A stretch of 64,000 nt of DNA from Thiomicrorhabdus sp963677355 (GCA_963677355.2 CAXXXQ010000002.1:186001-250000); one strand, 5' to 3'. Positions 53,773 through 62,913 are shown, counted from the first letter of the stretch. Notes: generated from the sequence alone by a model not told the origin. A program made the numbers and translations.

Positions 53773-54579
53773 ATGGATAAACAGATAAAATTAGTGGTTT
53801 CCGATCTGGATGGTACCTTGTTGGGGCCGGATCATAAACTCTCCGCCAGAACGGTGGCCACGGTTCAAAAGTTGGTTGAGAGAGGCTATCAATTCATGTT
53901 GGCGACCGGACGGCATTATCAGGATGTTTACTTGATTGCCCAGCAATTAGGCGTGGAGATGAACTTGATTACTTCCAATGGGGCCCGAGTTCACAGCCAT
54001 TGCGGAGAGGTGCTTTTTGAAGATCATATGCCGAAACATCTGGTGGAACAGGTCTTGGCAATCTCTTCCGGTTATGAAGTACATCGCAATATCTATCAAG
54101 GTGATTTGTGGCTGGTGGAAGAGCCTCATGAGGCTTTATTGGCGATTCATCACGCCTCGGGATTCGAATACGAGATTATCGAATTTGCCAAAACGGATCT
54201 CGATTACGTCGATAAGATTTATTTCACCGCTGCGCACGAGAGATTGCTTGAATTGGAAAGCAAGCTGAAAAATCAGTTGGCAGGTCAGCTGCACATCACT
54301 TTCACCTCTCCTGAATATCTGGAAATTATGAATAAAGGCGTCTCCAAAGGCCATGCATTACATATCATCAAACAACGGCGGGGTATTGATCCAAGCCAGG
54401 TATTGGCCTTGGGTGACGGCATGAACGATAAAGAGATGTTGACGGTCGCCGGCCACGGTGTGGTGATGGCGAATGCCAGCGATGCGGTTAAACAGGCTTT
54501 GCCGGGGTTACCGATTGCCAAATCCAATGCAGAAGATGGTGTAGCGGATTATTTGGAAACTTATCTGCTTAAGGGTTAA
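53773..54579 (+). CDS. Cof-type HAD-superfamily phosphatase
   Basis: A 268-residue haloacid dehalogenase-type phosphatase (subfamily IIB). Motif I is VSDLDGTLLG (catalytic Asp pair, about 9-18), motif II LATGRH (about 45-50), and the C-terminal motif LALGDGMNDKEML (about 213-225). Members dephosphorylate sugar phosphates, FMN or pyridoxal phosphate; the substrate here is not known. It converges on the metal ABC permease gene with a 4-base overlap of the coding ends. Confidence 0.93.
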   Translation: MDKQIKLVVSDLDGTLLGPDHKLSARTVATVQKLVERGYQFMLATGRHYQDVYLIAQQLGVEMNLITSNGARVHSHCGEVLFEDHMPKHLVEQVLAISSGYEVHRNIYQGDLWLVEEPHEALLAIHHASGFEYEIIEFAKTDLDYVDKIYFTAAHERLLELESKLKNQLAGQLHITFTSPEYLEIMNKGVSKGHALHIIKQRRGIDPSQVLALGDGMNDKEMLTVAGHGVVMANASDAVKQALPGLPIAKSNAEDGVADYLETYLLKG

Positions 54580-55481
54580 TTGATCAGTTGTTGGGAGATT
54601 TTTTTGCTCATCAACAGTTTCTGGATTTGCATAACCAAAATGGTGGCAAATAATAAGATTCCGGCAGAAACCGCAATTGACGCCGAGATGGAACTATCTA
54701 AACTGAAAGCGACCAGATAGCCGATCAAAACCGAGGCCTGAGAATAGGCAAAAGCAATCCACAGCATCGATTTAAGTGATTTGGCCAACAGATAAGCGCT
54801 ACTGGCCGGAATCACCAATAGCGCGACTACCAATATGGCACCGACCGCATCAAAAGAGGCGACCGTGGTCATCGAAACTAAAGTCATCAAGAAGTAGTGC
54901 CAGAACACCACGTTGATCCCCAAGGAGACGGCAAGGGTAGGATGGAATGCGATGGTTTCCAGACGTTTGAAACCGACTACAATACTAATCAACACAATCA
55001 CAAAAACAATGGCGATACTCCAGAAAGCCCGCGGTCCTAATTCGGTTCCGTTTTCCACGCCTCCCCAGTAGATGGTGTCAAACGGTACAAAAGCGATTTC
55101 CCCGTAAAGTACGCACTCCTGATCCAAGTCGATTTGCCCGGCGTACAGCGAGACTAGAATGACCCCGACGGCAAAGAACAGGGTAAAGATGATGCCGATA
55201 CTGGCGTCACTCTGCAGTTCGCCGTAACGGTGTAAGGTGTCGCTCAACCAGGCTGTGCTCAAACCGATGATGACCGCGCCGATCAGCATGACCGGAAGCG
55301 AGCGGCTTTCGGTCAATAAAAACGCCAGCACAATACCAAGCAACACCGAGTGGCTGATGGCGTCACCAATCAAGGCCTGACGGCGCAGAATCAGAAAGAC
55401 ACCGACCATCGAGGTGGCCGCGGCAACCAAGCTCGCGGTGGCCAGAATCCATAAATCGTGTGAACCAAAATCCGATAACAT
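54576..55481 (-). CDS. Metal ABC transporter permease (Mn/Fe/Zn type, TroD/MntD-like)
   Basis: A 301-residue inner-membrane protein with about eight helices, of the ABC-3 (ZnuB/TroC/TroD) family: RRQALIGDAISHSVLLGIVLAFL and TVASFDAVGAILVVALLVIPA are family blocks. With the preceding permease it forms the channel of an Mn/Fe-type importer. The start ATG (55481) overlaps the end of the upstream permease gene by one base. Last gene of the operon. Confidence 0.92.
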   Translation of the reverse strand: MLSDFGSHDLWILATASLVAAATSMVGVFLILRRQALIGDAISHSVLLGIVLAFLLTESRSLPVMLIGAVIIGLSTAWLSDTLHRYGELQSDASIGIIFTLFFAVGVILVSLYAGQIDLDQECVLYGEIAFVPFDTIYWGGVENGTELGPRAFWSIAIVFVIVLISIVVGFKRLETIAFHPTLAVSLGINVVFWHYFLMTLVSMTTVASFDAVGAILVVALLVIPASSAYLLAKSLKSMLWIAFAYSQASVLIGYLVAFSLDSSISASIAVSAGILLFATILVMQIQKLLMSKKISQQLIN

Positions 55482-56821
55482 TATTTAGGCTCCTGTAGGT
55501 TGGCCGGGATCGGGTTGCCGTGCGGATCCGATTGAGCATTGCTCAATTCGGCGGCGAGTTGAGCTTCTTGCGAATCGGTCAAAAGATGCTCAATGCGTTC
55601 GGCTTGTTTGTGAACCTGATCAGGAGTCAGTTCGGCCAGTTCGTTGAGATAGTTTTCCCACAGGCGGTGACGTCGCGTTAATTGGGTTGCAAGATTTAAG
55701 CCGGATTCAGTCAAGCGGAAACCTTGCGCAGAGGATTCGATCAGCTGTTTATGGCACAGGGTTTTTAGCACTTTTTGCAGATCGTCATTCGGCACACTGC
55801 GCAACGCTTGGATGTCCGCCTGGTTGAAGTCCTGCTGTTCGAAGTTTTTACGTTCCACAAGTTTGTACAGGGTTCGCAGAATATTCTCTTCAATGACGCG
55901 CTGGCGCAAAGCCTGATGTTCCAGATAACGTTTAATCAAGCCTTTTTGCGGCGCGAACAGCAGGGAAAGCATAAACAGTAAGGAGAGGCTAACCACCATC
56001 CACGGACCGGTCGGCATCGCCGGGGCTAGATAAGAAACCTGAGTGCTGATAATCGCACTGCCCGCGCCGATCAGTGCAGAGATAAGCAGGATGCTGCGCA
56101 GATCGTTACTCCAATAGCGAGCCGCTGCAATTGGGGTGAGTAGTACCGCAGCCATTAACACCACGCCGACCAACTGTAGACCGACCACTACCGACATGAC
56201 AATCATCAACGATAACAGTAACTCATAACTTCGGACATGGACGCCGAGAGTTCTGGCATAAACCGGATTGAGTGCAATCAGACGCAGCTTATGAAAAAAT
56301 AGAAAGACCACAAGCAGAATCCCGGCGGAGACAATGCTCAATAATTTAATGTCGTGTTCAGTCATCGCGGCTGCTTGGCCGAACAAGATTTTATCCAGAC
56401 CGCTTTTGTTGCTGACTTCCATGCCTTGAATATAGGAGAGCAGCATTAAACCGAGTGCGAAAAAGAACGATAGGGTGATGGCCAAAGCGGCATCCGGTTT
56501 GATTTTACTGTTTTTCGGTAGCCAGTCGATAATGAAAAAACCTATAAAGCTGCTGCTGACCGCACCGAGAAACATGATTAACGGATCGCGGGTTTGAAAC
56601 AGCAAAAAAGCCATCATAATCCCCGGCAGGGCAGCATGAGCGAGTGCATCACCGATCAGTGAGCGTTTGCGCAGAAAGGCAAAACCGCCGATGACCGAGG
56701 CACTGGTACCGAGCAGGGTGCTGCCCACCAATACCCATAAGGCATTGATGTCTTCAAATCGCCAGAAGGTGGTCAGATTATCCCATAAGGAGGGGCCTTG
56801 TATCAGTTCAAAACCTTGCAT
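55481..56821 (-). CDS. Metal ABC permease fused to a DtxR/MntR-like regulator domain
   Basis: A 446-residue protein. Residues 1-300 are an ABC-3 family permease (LRKRSLIGDALAHAALPGIM). From about 309 follows a DtxR/MntR-like domain: helix-turn-helix region (about 310-370), His385 in RRHRLW, then Glu408, Glu411 and His412 in HKQAERIEHLL and DPHGNPIP, aligned with the metal ligands of the family. Glu408 stands where DtxR has Cys102, as in manganese-type MntR. The N-terminal ligand pair is only partly kept (one acidic residue replaced by Leu). The domain would face the cytoplasm, so it may sense imported metal and gate transport or act on DNA; which is inference. Confidence 0.88.
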   Translation of the reverse strand: MQGFELIQGPSLWDNLTTFWRFEDINALWVLVGSTLLGTSASVIGGFAFLRKRSLIGDALAHAALPGIMMAFLLFQTRDPLIMFLGAVSSSFIGFFIIDWLPKNSKIKPDAALAITLSFFFALGLMLLSYIQGMEVSNKSGLDKILFGQAAAMTEHDIKLLSIVSAGILLVVFLFFHKLRLIALNPVYARTLGVHVRSYELLLSLMIVMSVVVGLQLVGVVLMAAVLLTPIAAARYWSNDLRSILLISALIGAGSAIISTQVSYLAPAMPTGPWMVVSLSLLFMLSLLFAPQKGLIKRYLEHQALRQRVIEENILRTLYKLVERKNFEQQDFNQADIQALRSVPNDDLQKVLKTLCHKQLIESSAQGFRLTESGLNLATQLTRRHRLWENYLNELAELTPDQVHKQAERIEHLLTDSQEAQLAAELSNAQSDPHGNPIPANLQEPK

Positions 56822-56831
56822 TTTCCAATCT

Positions 56832-57623
56832 CTAGTCCGTATCGTGCGCTTTGTTAAGTTGGGTGCGGTACATCTCCTCAGTCAGATCATTCAATAGTGA
56901 GAGGCGACCGCCGTAGGTTTTATTCAGGTTGTCCTTGGTCAAGACTTCTTCAGCCGGTCCATGCGCAACCAGACGGGCATTGATAAAGATGATCCAGTCG
57001 AAGTATTCGCCGACCGTGTTCAGATCATGATGCACGCAGATAATCGTCTTGCCTTGCGCTTTCAGTTGTTTGAAAAGTTCGATAATGGCTTTTTCCGTCG
57101 CGACATCGACTCCGGCAAAAGGTTCGTCCATCAGGTAAAGGTTGGCTTGTTGCGCCAAAGCTCGGGCCAGAAAAACTCGTTGCTGTTGTCCGCCTGAAAG
57201 TTGACTAATCTGACGGTCTCTAAAATCCCACATCTGCAAATCTTTGAGTGCTTTTTCGGCAATTTCGCGGTCAATTGACGAAGGACGTTGCCACAGTTTC
57301 AGATGGCCGTGACGACCCATTAAGACCACATCCATGACGTTGATAGGAAAGTCCCAATCAATCTCTTCACGTTGCGGTACATAGGCGGTGGACAGTCTTT
57401 TCTTTTCCAATGGCTCGCCAAAAAACTTTACCGTGCCTTCAATGGCCGGTTCCAAGCCCATAATGCCTTTTAACAGAGTGGATTTCCCTGCGCCGTTCGG
57501 GCCGACGATGGCGATGGTTTTGCCTGCCGGAATGCTGAAGCTGACATCGGTTAACACCGGTTTATGGTGATAACGCATGCTGAGGTTTTCAACCGAGAGA
57601 GGAGGAGTGCTTTGATCTGACAT
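56832..57623 (-). CDS. Metal ABC transporter ATP-binding protein
   Basis: A 263-residue ATPase with Walker A GPNGAGKSTLLKG (about 38-50), Q-loop VPQREEIDWDFP (typical of Mn/Zn importers, MntB/TroB), signature LSGGQQQRVFLARAL and Walker B LYLMDEPFAGVD. It energises the two permeases downstream; the binding protein gene is 14 bp upstream. Family well supported. Confidence 0.95.
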   Translation of the reverse strand: MSDQSTPPLSVENLSMRYHHKPVLTDVSFSIPAGKTIAIVGPNGAGKSTLLKGIMGLEPAIEGTVKFFGEPLEKKRLSTAYVPQREEIDWDFPINVMDVVLMGRHGHLKLWQRPSSIDREIAEKALKDLQMWDFRDRQISQLSGGQQQRVFLARALAQQANLYLMDEPFAGVDVATEKAIIELFKQLKAQGKTIICVHHDLNTVGEYFDWIIFINARLVAHGPAEEVLTKDNLNKTYGGRLSLLNDLTEEMYRTQLNKAHDTD

Positions 57624-57637
57624 AACTATGTTTCTAT

Positions 57638-58522
57638 TTATTTAAGGGCGTTAACGATGGTATTCACATTGTGCTTTACCATGCCGAGATAGTTTCCGGT
57701 TGCCGAGCCTTTAGGTCCCATGGCATCCGAGTAGAGTTCACCGCCGATGGCAAGCTCGTGTCCTTCTGCCTTGGTTCCGGCCACTAAAGATTCGATAAAA
57801 CGGGGCGAAACGCTGGATTCGACAAACACCGCTTTGACTTGGTTGCTGACAATAATATCTTTCAGGCGTTTAATGTCCTGTAAGCCAAACTCTGCGGCCG
57901 TGCTGATGCCTTGCAGTCCCATAACCTTGATGCCGTAAGCTTGGCCGAAATAACCGAAGGCATCGTGAGCGGTAATCAGAATGCGCTGTTTCTCGGGGAT
58001 GGACGCGGTCTGCTGTTTGACCCAGTTGTCGAGTTTTTCGATTTCGGTAAGATAGGTTTGTGCCTGTTTTTGGTAGTCGGCACGGTGTTCGGGATCGTGT
58101 TGGATTAATAGATCTCGTACGCGTAGACCGGCTTGATGCCATAGCTTTAAATCAAACCAGATATGAGGGTCTGGGTGCTTGCCGTGTTGAATTAAGTTTG
58201 CGGGGTTGAGTTGGTCTGAAATCGCAAAGACCGGTTTTTTGCGGGCCATCTTCTCAAAGATATCCTGCATCTTCCCCTCCAGATGCAGTCCGTTAAATAG
58301 AATTAAATCGGCTCTTAACAAACGTCGTAGGTCACCTTGGGTGGCTTTGTAGAGGTGAGGATCTACTCCGGTTCCCATTAAAGCTTTAACTTTGACATGC
58401 TGACCACCGATATGCTCAACCAGATCGGCAATCATGCCGGTGGTGGTGACCACGTTCATTTGTGCTTGGCTAGAAAAAGACAAGCTCATAAGAGTCAAAA
58501 TTAAGGCGATATATTTCATCAT
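57638..58522 (-). CDS. Manganese/iron-type ABC solute-binding protein (TroA/MntA/PsaA-like)
   Basis: A 294-residue exported protein with a signal peptide (about 4-20). The metal site is His in VDPHLYKA, His in DPHIWFD, Glu in VFVESSVSPR and Asp in YSDAMG. The His-His-Glu-Asp set, and the absence of a His-rich loop, fits Mn/Fe-binding PsaA-type proteins rather than zinc-specific ZnuA. It delivers metal to the permease pair. Upstream is a DtxR-box-like palindrome. Start: tandem ATG ATG at 58522 and 58519, neither with a strong ribosome-binding site. Confidence 0.93.
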   Translation of the reverse strand: MMKYIALILTLMSLSFSSQAQMNVVTTTGMIADLVEHIGGQHVKVKALMGTGVDPHLYKATQGDLRRLLRADLILFNGLHLEGKMQDIFEKMARKKPVFAISDQLNPANLIQHGKHPDPHIWFDLKLWHQAGLRVRDLLIQHDPEHRADYQKQAQTYLTEIEKLDNWVKQQTASIPEKQRILITAHDAFGYFGQAYGIKVMGLQGISTAAEFGLQDIKRLKDIIVSNQVKAVFVESSVSPRFIESLVAGTKAEGHELAIGGELYSDAMGPKGSATGNYLGMVKHNVNTIVNALK

Positions 58523-58586
58523 GGTTATGTTTTATCTACGTTAACTAACTGAAATTGGGTGGGTTTAAATCTAACTAAAGTAAAAA

Positions 58587-58600
58587 TTAGTCTAGGCTAA
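58587..58600. promoter_or_regulatory. DtxR/MntR-box-like palindrome upstream of the metal transporter
   Basis: The site TTAGTCTAGGCTAA is an imperfect palindrome (one mismatch in the central half-sites) lying 65 bases upstream of the solute-binding gene. It recalls the DtxR/IdeR/MntR-family core TTAGGTTAGSCTAACCTAA in part. Proposed operator of the Mn/Fe uptake operon; AT-rich promoter sequence surrounds it. Confidence 0.5.
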
Positions 58601-58722
58601 ATTATTAATTAGCAAAAACTATATCATAGAATACTAATCTGTTCTAGCAGAGAAGATACAGGTTTTGCATGCTTTGTAGGGAACAGGGTTGCTCCCTATG
58701 GTTTATTGAATAGATTGAGTGT

Positions 58723-58758
58723 AGAAACGAAATTAGAAACGAAATTAGAAACGGAAAG
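58723..58758. repeat. Three 12-base tandem units across the rlmD stop codon
   Basis: Two exact copies of AGAAACGAAATT (58723-58734, 58735-58746) and a third variant (58747-58758) run into the rlmD 3' end. On the minus strand they repeat Phe-Arg-Phe-stop, so the gene has backup stop codons in frame. Confidence 0.85.
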
Positions 58759-59977
58759 TCTTTTTGTCACGTTTTTTCGGTTGTTTGGTCTTCTTAAGTT
58801 GAACCATCACCTCGGTATGAGTGGTGTGCGGAAACATATCCATTAAGCAGGCTTTGTGGAGAAGGTAGCCTTGCTTTTCCAGTTCTTTAATGTCGCGGAT
58901 CAGTGTGGCGGCATTGCAGGAAACATAGACAATGATTTCCGCTTTCAACAGGTGCAGTTTCTTGCTGATTTCAAAGGCACCTTGTCTTCCCGGATCGAGC
59001 AGGATGCGATGATATTTCTGCTTGCGGAACCAAGGCAGTTTGTCACATTCTTCAAACAGATTCGCTTTGAAAAACTCGCTATTTTCGATCCGGTTCTGGC
59101 TGGCATTGCTGCGCGCCTGTTTAACCAGTTCGTTCAAGCCTTCAATACCGACCACACCTTTTGCCTGTTTGGCAATCGGTAGAGTGAAGTTGCCAATACC
59201 GCAAAACAGATCCAATACATAGTGGCTGTTATCCAGCTCCAGCCAATCGATCGCTTGCTTGACCATGGCACGATTGATTTCGGCGTTGACCTGAACAAAA
59301 CCGTCTTGCGGGAAGTTCAGTGTTAAGTTTTCAATGCCATAGCTCGGTGTCTCGTTTGCAGTATCTGTCAGTTTGTCGATATGCATAAAGCAACCGTTGT
59401 CTGCTTCAACCAAGGTTATCTCTTTTTCACTGCGGCTTGCCAGTTCAAGCAGCTCAGGGCGTTTGTCGCTGAAGAGCTGGTTGAGCGGGTCGGTCAAGAT
59501 CGGGCAATAGCTGATATCAACCAGCTCGTTGGATTGCTTCTGGCGAAAGCCGAAGCGGGCTTGCTTGTCTCTTTTGCTGATAACTAGCCCGAACCGAGCT
59601 CGGCGTCGGTAAGCGGTGTCTTGACCTATAATCGGTGCGGCGATTTCAGCATGTTTACTGTTGACTGCTTGTGTCAAACGGGTGATGAAGTTGGTGTTTT
59701 TCCATTGGCGCTGGGCTTCAATGGAAAGGTGTTGTAGCTGACAGCCCCCACAGGTGCTGTGCAGTTCGCAAAAAGGTTCACGACGATCCGGGCTGGCAGA
59801 TTCCAGTTCAATAATCTCAGCAAGATCGAATTTTTCATCCTGTTTGCTGATGCGGATTTTAACCGTGTCTCCCGGGACGCCTTGTTCGATAAAAACCGTT
59901 TTCTGGTCGAGTTTGGCAATGCCGCGGCCGTCGTGACTTAAGGCTTCAATGTTGACGGTGTGTAAAGAGTCATTCAT
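58745..59977 (-). CDS. rlmD: 23S rRNA (uracil(1939)-C5)-methyltransferase RlmD
   Basis: A 410-residue [4Fe-4S]-containing SAM methyltransferase (RumA). It has an N-terminal TRAM domain (about 1-60), cluster cysteines in CELHSTCGGCQ and CPIL, the SAM motif VLDLFCGIGNFTLP (about 248-261) and the catalytic Cys in IVYVSCNAATL. Length matches E. coli RlmD (433) within variation. Tightly followed, upstream on the same strand, by queE (4 bp gap), so a tRNA/rRNA modification operon is likely. Confidence 0.95.
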   Translation of the reverse strand: MNDSLHTVNIEALSHDGRGIAKLDQKTVFIEQGVPGDTVKIRISKQDEKFDLAEIIELESASPDRREPFCELHSTCGGCQLQHLSIEAQRQWKNTNFITRLTQAVNSKHAEIAAPIIGQDTAYRRRARFGLVISKRDKQARFGFRQKQSNELVDISYCPILTDPLNQLFSDKRPELLELASRSEKEITLVEADNGCFMHIDKLTDTANETPSYGIENLTLNFPQDGFVQVNAEINRAMVKQAIDWLELDNSHYVLDLFCGIGNFTLPIAKQAKGVVGIEGLNELVKQARSNASQNRIENSEFFKANLFEECDKLPWFRKQKYHRILLDPGRQGAFEISKKLHLLKAEIIVYVSCNAATLIRDIKELEKQGYLLHKACLMDMFPHTTHTEVMVQLKKTKQPKKRDKKTFRF

Positions 59978-59981
59978 GTTG

Positions 59982-60626
59982 TTAGTCGATTCCCAGCATT
60001 TTGTGTGTTTGTAAGCTTAACTGCCACTGCGGATGTTGCAGGCAGTATTGCACCGCTTTTCTGATGTTTTCCTGGGTGATTTCAGGGTTAGGGTCATCCA
60101 TCGGTTGCAGGTAGAAGTATTTGAAGTCGAGCTGTTCAACTTGTTCAGGCATGAGCTCAGCTTGAGGGAAGACCAGTTTGAGTTCATCGCCTTTGTCCAA
60201 AATAATCGGTGCATTAGCTTTCGGGCTCATGCAGATCCAGTCAATTCCGGGAGGCGCACTTTTGGTGCCATTGGTTTCCACGGCAATTTCAAAATGGTAG
60301 TTGTGCAAGGTGTCGACTAATTGTTGATCAACCTGCAAAAGCGGTTCCCCTCCGGTCAAGACGACAAACGGGTGGGTACCACTGTTTTTCGGCCAGAAAG
60401 AGAGCAGATGTTCGCATAGTGCCTTGGCATCTGCAAAGCGACCGCCGTTTTGACCGTCCGTGCCGATGAAGTCGGTATCGCAAAATTGACAGACGGCCGA
60501 ACTGCGATCGGCTTCGCGGCCGGTCCAGAGGTTACACTTGCTCAGTCTGCAAAAGATCGCCGGCCTGCCGCTATGGGTGCCTTCGCCTTGCAGTGAATAG
60601 AACACTTCTTTTACCGAGTAACTCAT
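59982..60626 (-). CDS. queE: 7-carboxy-7-deazaguanine synthase QueE
   Basis: A 214-residue radical-SAM enzyme of queuosine and 7-deazapurine synthesis, converting 6-carboxytetrahydropterin to CDG. The cluster-binding motif is Cys-x14-Cys-x2-Cys (KCNLWTG to VCQFCD), a QueE variant of the usual Cys-x3-Cys-x2-Cys. Further blocks are LTGGEPLL and ETNGTKS. ATG at 60626, just upstream of rlmD. No preQ1 riboswitch seen. Confidence 0.95.
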   Translation of the reverse strand: MSYSVKEVFYSLQGEGTHSGRPAIFCRLSKCNLWTGREADRSSAVCQFCDTDFIGTDGQNGGRFADAKALCEHLLSFWPKNSGTHPFVVLTGGEPLLQVDQQLVDTLHNYHFEIAVETNGTKSAPPGIDWICMSPKANAPIILDKGDELKLVFPQAELMPEQVEQLDFKYFYLQPMDDPNPEITQENIRKAVQYCLQHPQWQLSLQTHKMLGID

Positions 60627-60739
60627 CTTATTTTTGCCGCCTGATTTCTGTGGTTGCCGTTGAAATAGTTTTGTCTGTAAAACAAACGAAAATTATCGTT
60701 GTAAACGGCGTATTTTACTATGCTCAGTCATGGATGTAG

Positions 60740-60748
60740 TGATATAAT
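60740..60748 (+). promoter_or_regulatory. Extended -10 promoter upstream of leuC
   Basis: TGATATAAT (60740-60748) is a perfect TATAAT with the extended TGn, 38 bases before the leuC ATG. No good -35 was found at the usual spacing. No leader peptide with leucine codons was seen in the short upstream region. Confidence 0.45.
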
Positions 60749-60786
60749 TTGCAGCTATTTTTGAAATGTACGGTAGGTTTTTAGCG

Positions 60787-62202
60787 ATGGCAGGAAAGAC
60801 TTTATACGATAAGTTGTGGGATGCGCATGTTGTGCGTCAGGAAGAAGATGGTACGGCGTTGATCTATATCGATCGTCAGCTACTGCATGAAGTAACTTCT
60901 CCACAGGCGTTTGAAGGGCTGAGACTGGCTAATCGCAAGCCGTGGCGTATTGATACCAATTTGGCAACTTGCGATCATAACGTTCCAACAACGGAGTTGA
61001 AGGGCGGGCCTGAATCTATCGAAGATCCGGTTTCGCGTATTCAGGTGGTGACCCTAGGCATGAACGCCAAAGAGTTCGGAATTACCGAATTCGGTATGGG
61101 TGATCCACGACAGGGGATTGTGCATGTTGTCGGTCCAGAAGAGGGGGCGACTTTACCGGGTATGACGGTAGTTTGTGGTGACTCGCATACAGCGACCCAT
61201 GGCGCTTTAGGTGCTTTGGCACACGGAATCGGGACTTCTGAGGTTGAACACGTCTTAGCGACTCAGTGTTTGATTCAGAAAAAGATGAAAAACATGCTGG
61301 TCAAGGTTGATGGTAAGTTGCAGCCGGGTGTGAGCCCTAAAGATGTGGTCTTGGCGATTATCGGTAAGATCGGAACGGCAGGTGGAACCGCGCATGCGAT
61401 GGAGTTTGGCGGTCAGGTATTCCGTGATATGTCGGTTGAAGGGCGTATGACGGTTTGTAATATGGCTATCGAAGCAGGTGCGCGTGTCGGTCTGGTCGGT
61501 GTTGACGAAAAAACTGTCGAGTATGTAAAAGGTCGTCCTTATGCACCGAAAGGTGAGCAGTGGGATGCGGCGGTTGCGGCTTGGCAGGAGCTACACTCGG
61601 ATGACGATGCGGTATTTGATACGGTTGTGGAAGTTGATGGTTCGAAGATTCAGCCTCAAGTGAGTTGGGGAACTTCTCCGGAAATGGTGCTGGATGTCAA
61701 CGGCACGATTCCTAACCCGGCTAAAGAAACCGATCCGGTTAAAGCGAAAGGTTACGAGCGCGCTTTGGAATACATGGGCTTGAAGGCTGATACAGCAATT
61801 AAAGATATTCCGGTTGATTATGTGTTTATCGGTTCTTGTACCAACTCGCGTATTGAAGACTTCCGTGCCGCGGCAGAAGTGCTGAAAGGGAAGAAAGTTT
61901 CCGATAAGGTTGAGCAGGCTTTGGCGGTGCCGGGTTCCGGTTTGGTTAAGCAGCAGGCGGAAGAGGAAGGTTTGGATAAAATCTTTATCGAGGCCGGATT
62001 TGAATGGCGTAATCCTGGGTGTTCAATGTGTCTGGCCATGAATGCGGATAAGTTGCCGCAAGGAAAGCATTGCGCTTCGACTTCAAACCGTAACTTTGAA
62101 GGGCGCCAAGGTGCTGGCGGACGTACTCATTTGGTCAGTCCTGAAATGGCTGCAGCAGCGGCTGTGGCAGGTCACTTTGCTGACGTTCGTGACTATTTAT
62201 AA
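60787..62202 (+). CDS. leuC: 3-isopropylmalate dehydratase large subunit
   Basis: A 471-residue aconitase-family protein that, with LeuD, isomerises 2-isopropylmalate to 3-isopropylmalate in leucine synthesis. The [4Fe-4S] cysteines are in GSCTNSR and NPGCSMCLAMN. HGALGALAHGIGTSEVEHVLATQ is a family block. Start ATG 60787 (MAGKTLYDKLWDAH) matches the family N-terminus; the longer frame from 60766 adds seven unlike residues. First of leuC-leuD-leuB. Confidence 0.97.
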   Translation: MAGKTLYDKLWDAHVVRQEEDGTALIYIDRQLLHEVTSPQAFEGLRLANRKPWRIDTNLATCDHNVPTTELKGGPESIEDPVSRIQVVTLGMNAKEFGITEFGMGDPRQGIVHVVGPEEGATLPGMTVVCGDSHTATHGALGALAHGIGTSEVEHVLATQCLIQKKMKNMLVKVDGKLQPGVSPKDVVLAIIGKIGTAGGTAHAMEFGGQVFRDMSVEGRMTVCNMAIEAGARVGLVGVDEKTVEYVKGRPYAPKGEQWDAAVAAWQELHSDDDAVFDTVVEVDGSKIQPQVSWGTSPEMVLDVNGTIPNPAKETDPVKAKGYERALEYMGLKADTAIKDIPVDYVFIGSCTNSRIEDFRAAAEVLKGKKVSDKVEQALAVPGSGLVKQQAEEEGLDKIFIEAGFEWRNPGCSMCLAMNADKLPQGKHCASTSNRNFEGRQGAGGRTHLVSPEMAAAAAVAGHFADVRDYL

Positions 62203-62223
62203 GGTTTAAGCGGGAGAGAGAGA

Positions 62224-62865
62224 ATGGAAAAGTTTACAAAATTAACCGCTATTGTCGCGCCGATGGATCGCGCTAACGTGGATACCGATGCGATTATTCC
62301 TAAACAGTTTTTGAAGTCGATCAAACGTAGTGGTTTTGGACCGAATCTGTTTGACGAATGGCGTTATGAAGATGTGGGTCAGCCGGATTCCGATAATTCG
62401 CATCGTCCTTTGCGCAAAGAGTTTGTTTTGAATCAGCCGCGTTACCAGGGAGCTAAGATTTTGTTGGCTCGTGAGAATTTCGGTTGTGGGTCGAGCCGAG
62501 AGCATGCGCCATGGGCTTTGAAAGATTACGGTTTTGACGTGATTATCGCCCCGAGTTTTGCCGATATCTTTTTTAACAACAGTTTTAAGAACGGAATCTT
62601 GCCGATCATTTTGGATGACGAGACCGTGGACGGCTTGTTCAAAGAAGTGGATGCGAACGAAGGTTATCAATTGACGGTTGATTTGGAAAGCCAGCAGATT
62701 ATGAAGCCAAACGGCGATACGATTGCCTTTGATGTTGATCAGTTCCGTCGCCACTGCCTGATTAACGGATTGGATGATATCGGTTTGACTTTGCAGCATG
62801 AAGAGGCTATCAAAGCTTACGAAGCGAAACGTAAGCAGTCAGCGCCTTGGTTGTTTGCCGGTTAA
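62224..62865 (+). CDS. leuD: 3-isopropylmalate dehydratase small subunit
   Basis: A 213-residue swivel-domain partner of LeuC. Typical blocks: DTDAIIPKQFLKSIKRSGFG near the start and LLARENFGCGSSREHAPWAL near residue 80. Length equals bacterial LeuD (about 200). GGGAGAGAG precedes the ATG, 21 bp after leuC. The complex acts in the cytoplasm. Confidence 0.97.
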   Translation: MEKFTKLTAIVAPMDRANVDTDAIIPKQFLKSIKRSGFGPNLFDEWRYEDVGQPDSDNSHRPLRKEFVLNQPRYQGAKILLARENFGCGSSREHAPWALKDYGFDVIIAPSFADIFFNNSFKNGILPIILDDETVDGLFKEVDANEGYQLTVDLESQQIMKPNGDTIAFDVDQFRRHCLINGLDDIGLTLQHEEAIKAYEAKRKQSAPWLFAG

Positions 62866-62913
62866 TAAAGAATTTTAAGTTTATTCAAAGTTATAGAAGT
62901 TAAGAGTATAAAA

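Noticed and set aside
60627..60739. Possible preQ1 riboswitch or leucine attenuator between queE and leuC
   Set aside because: No leader peptide with leucine codons and no convincing aptamer fold could be made out in this short AT-rich gap.
62242..62799. Open frame of 185 codons on the minus strand
   Set aside because: Complete antisense shadow of leuD.
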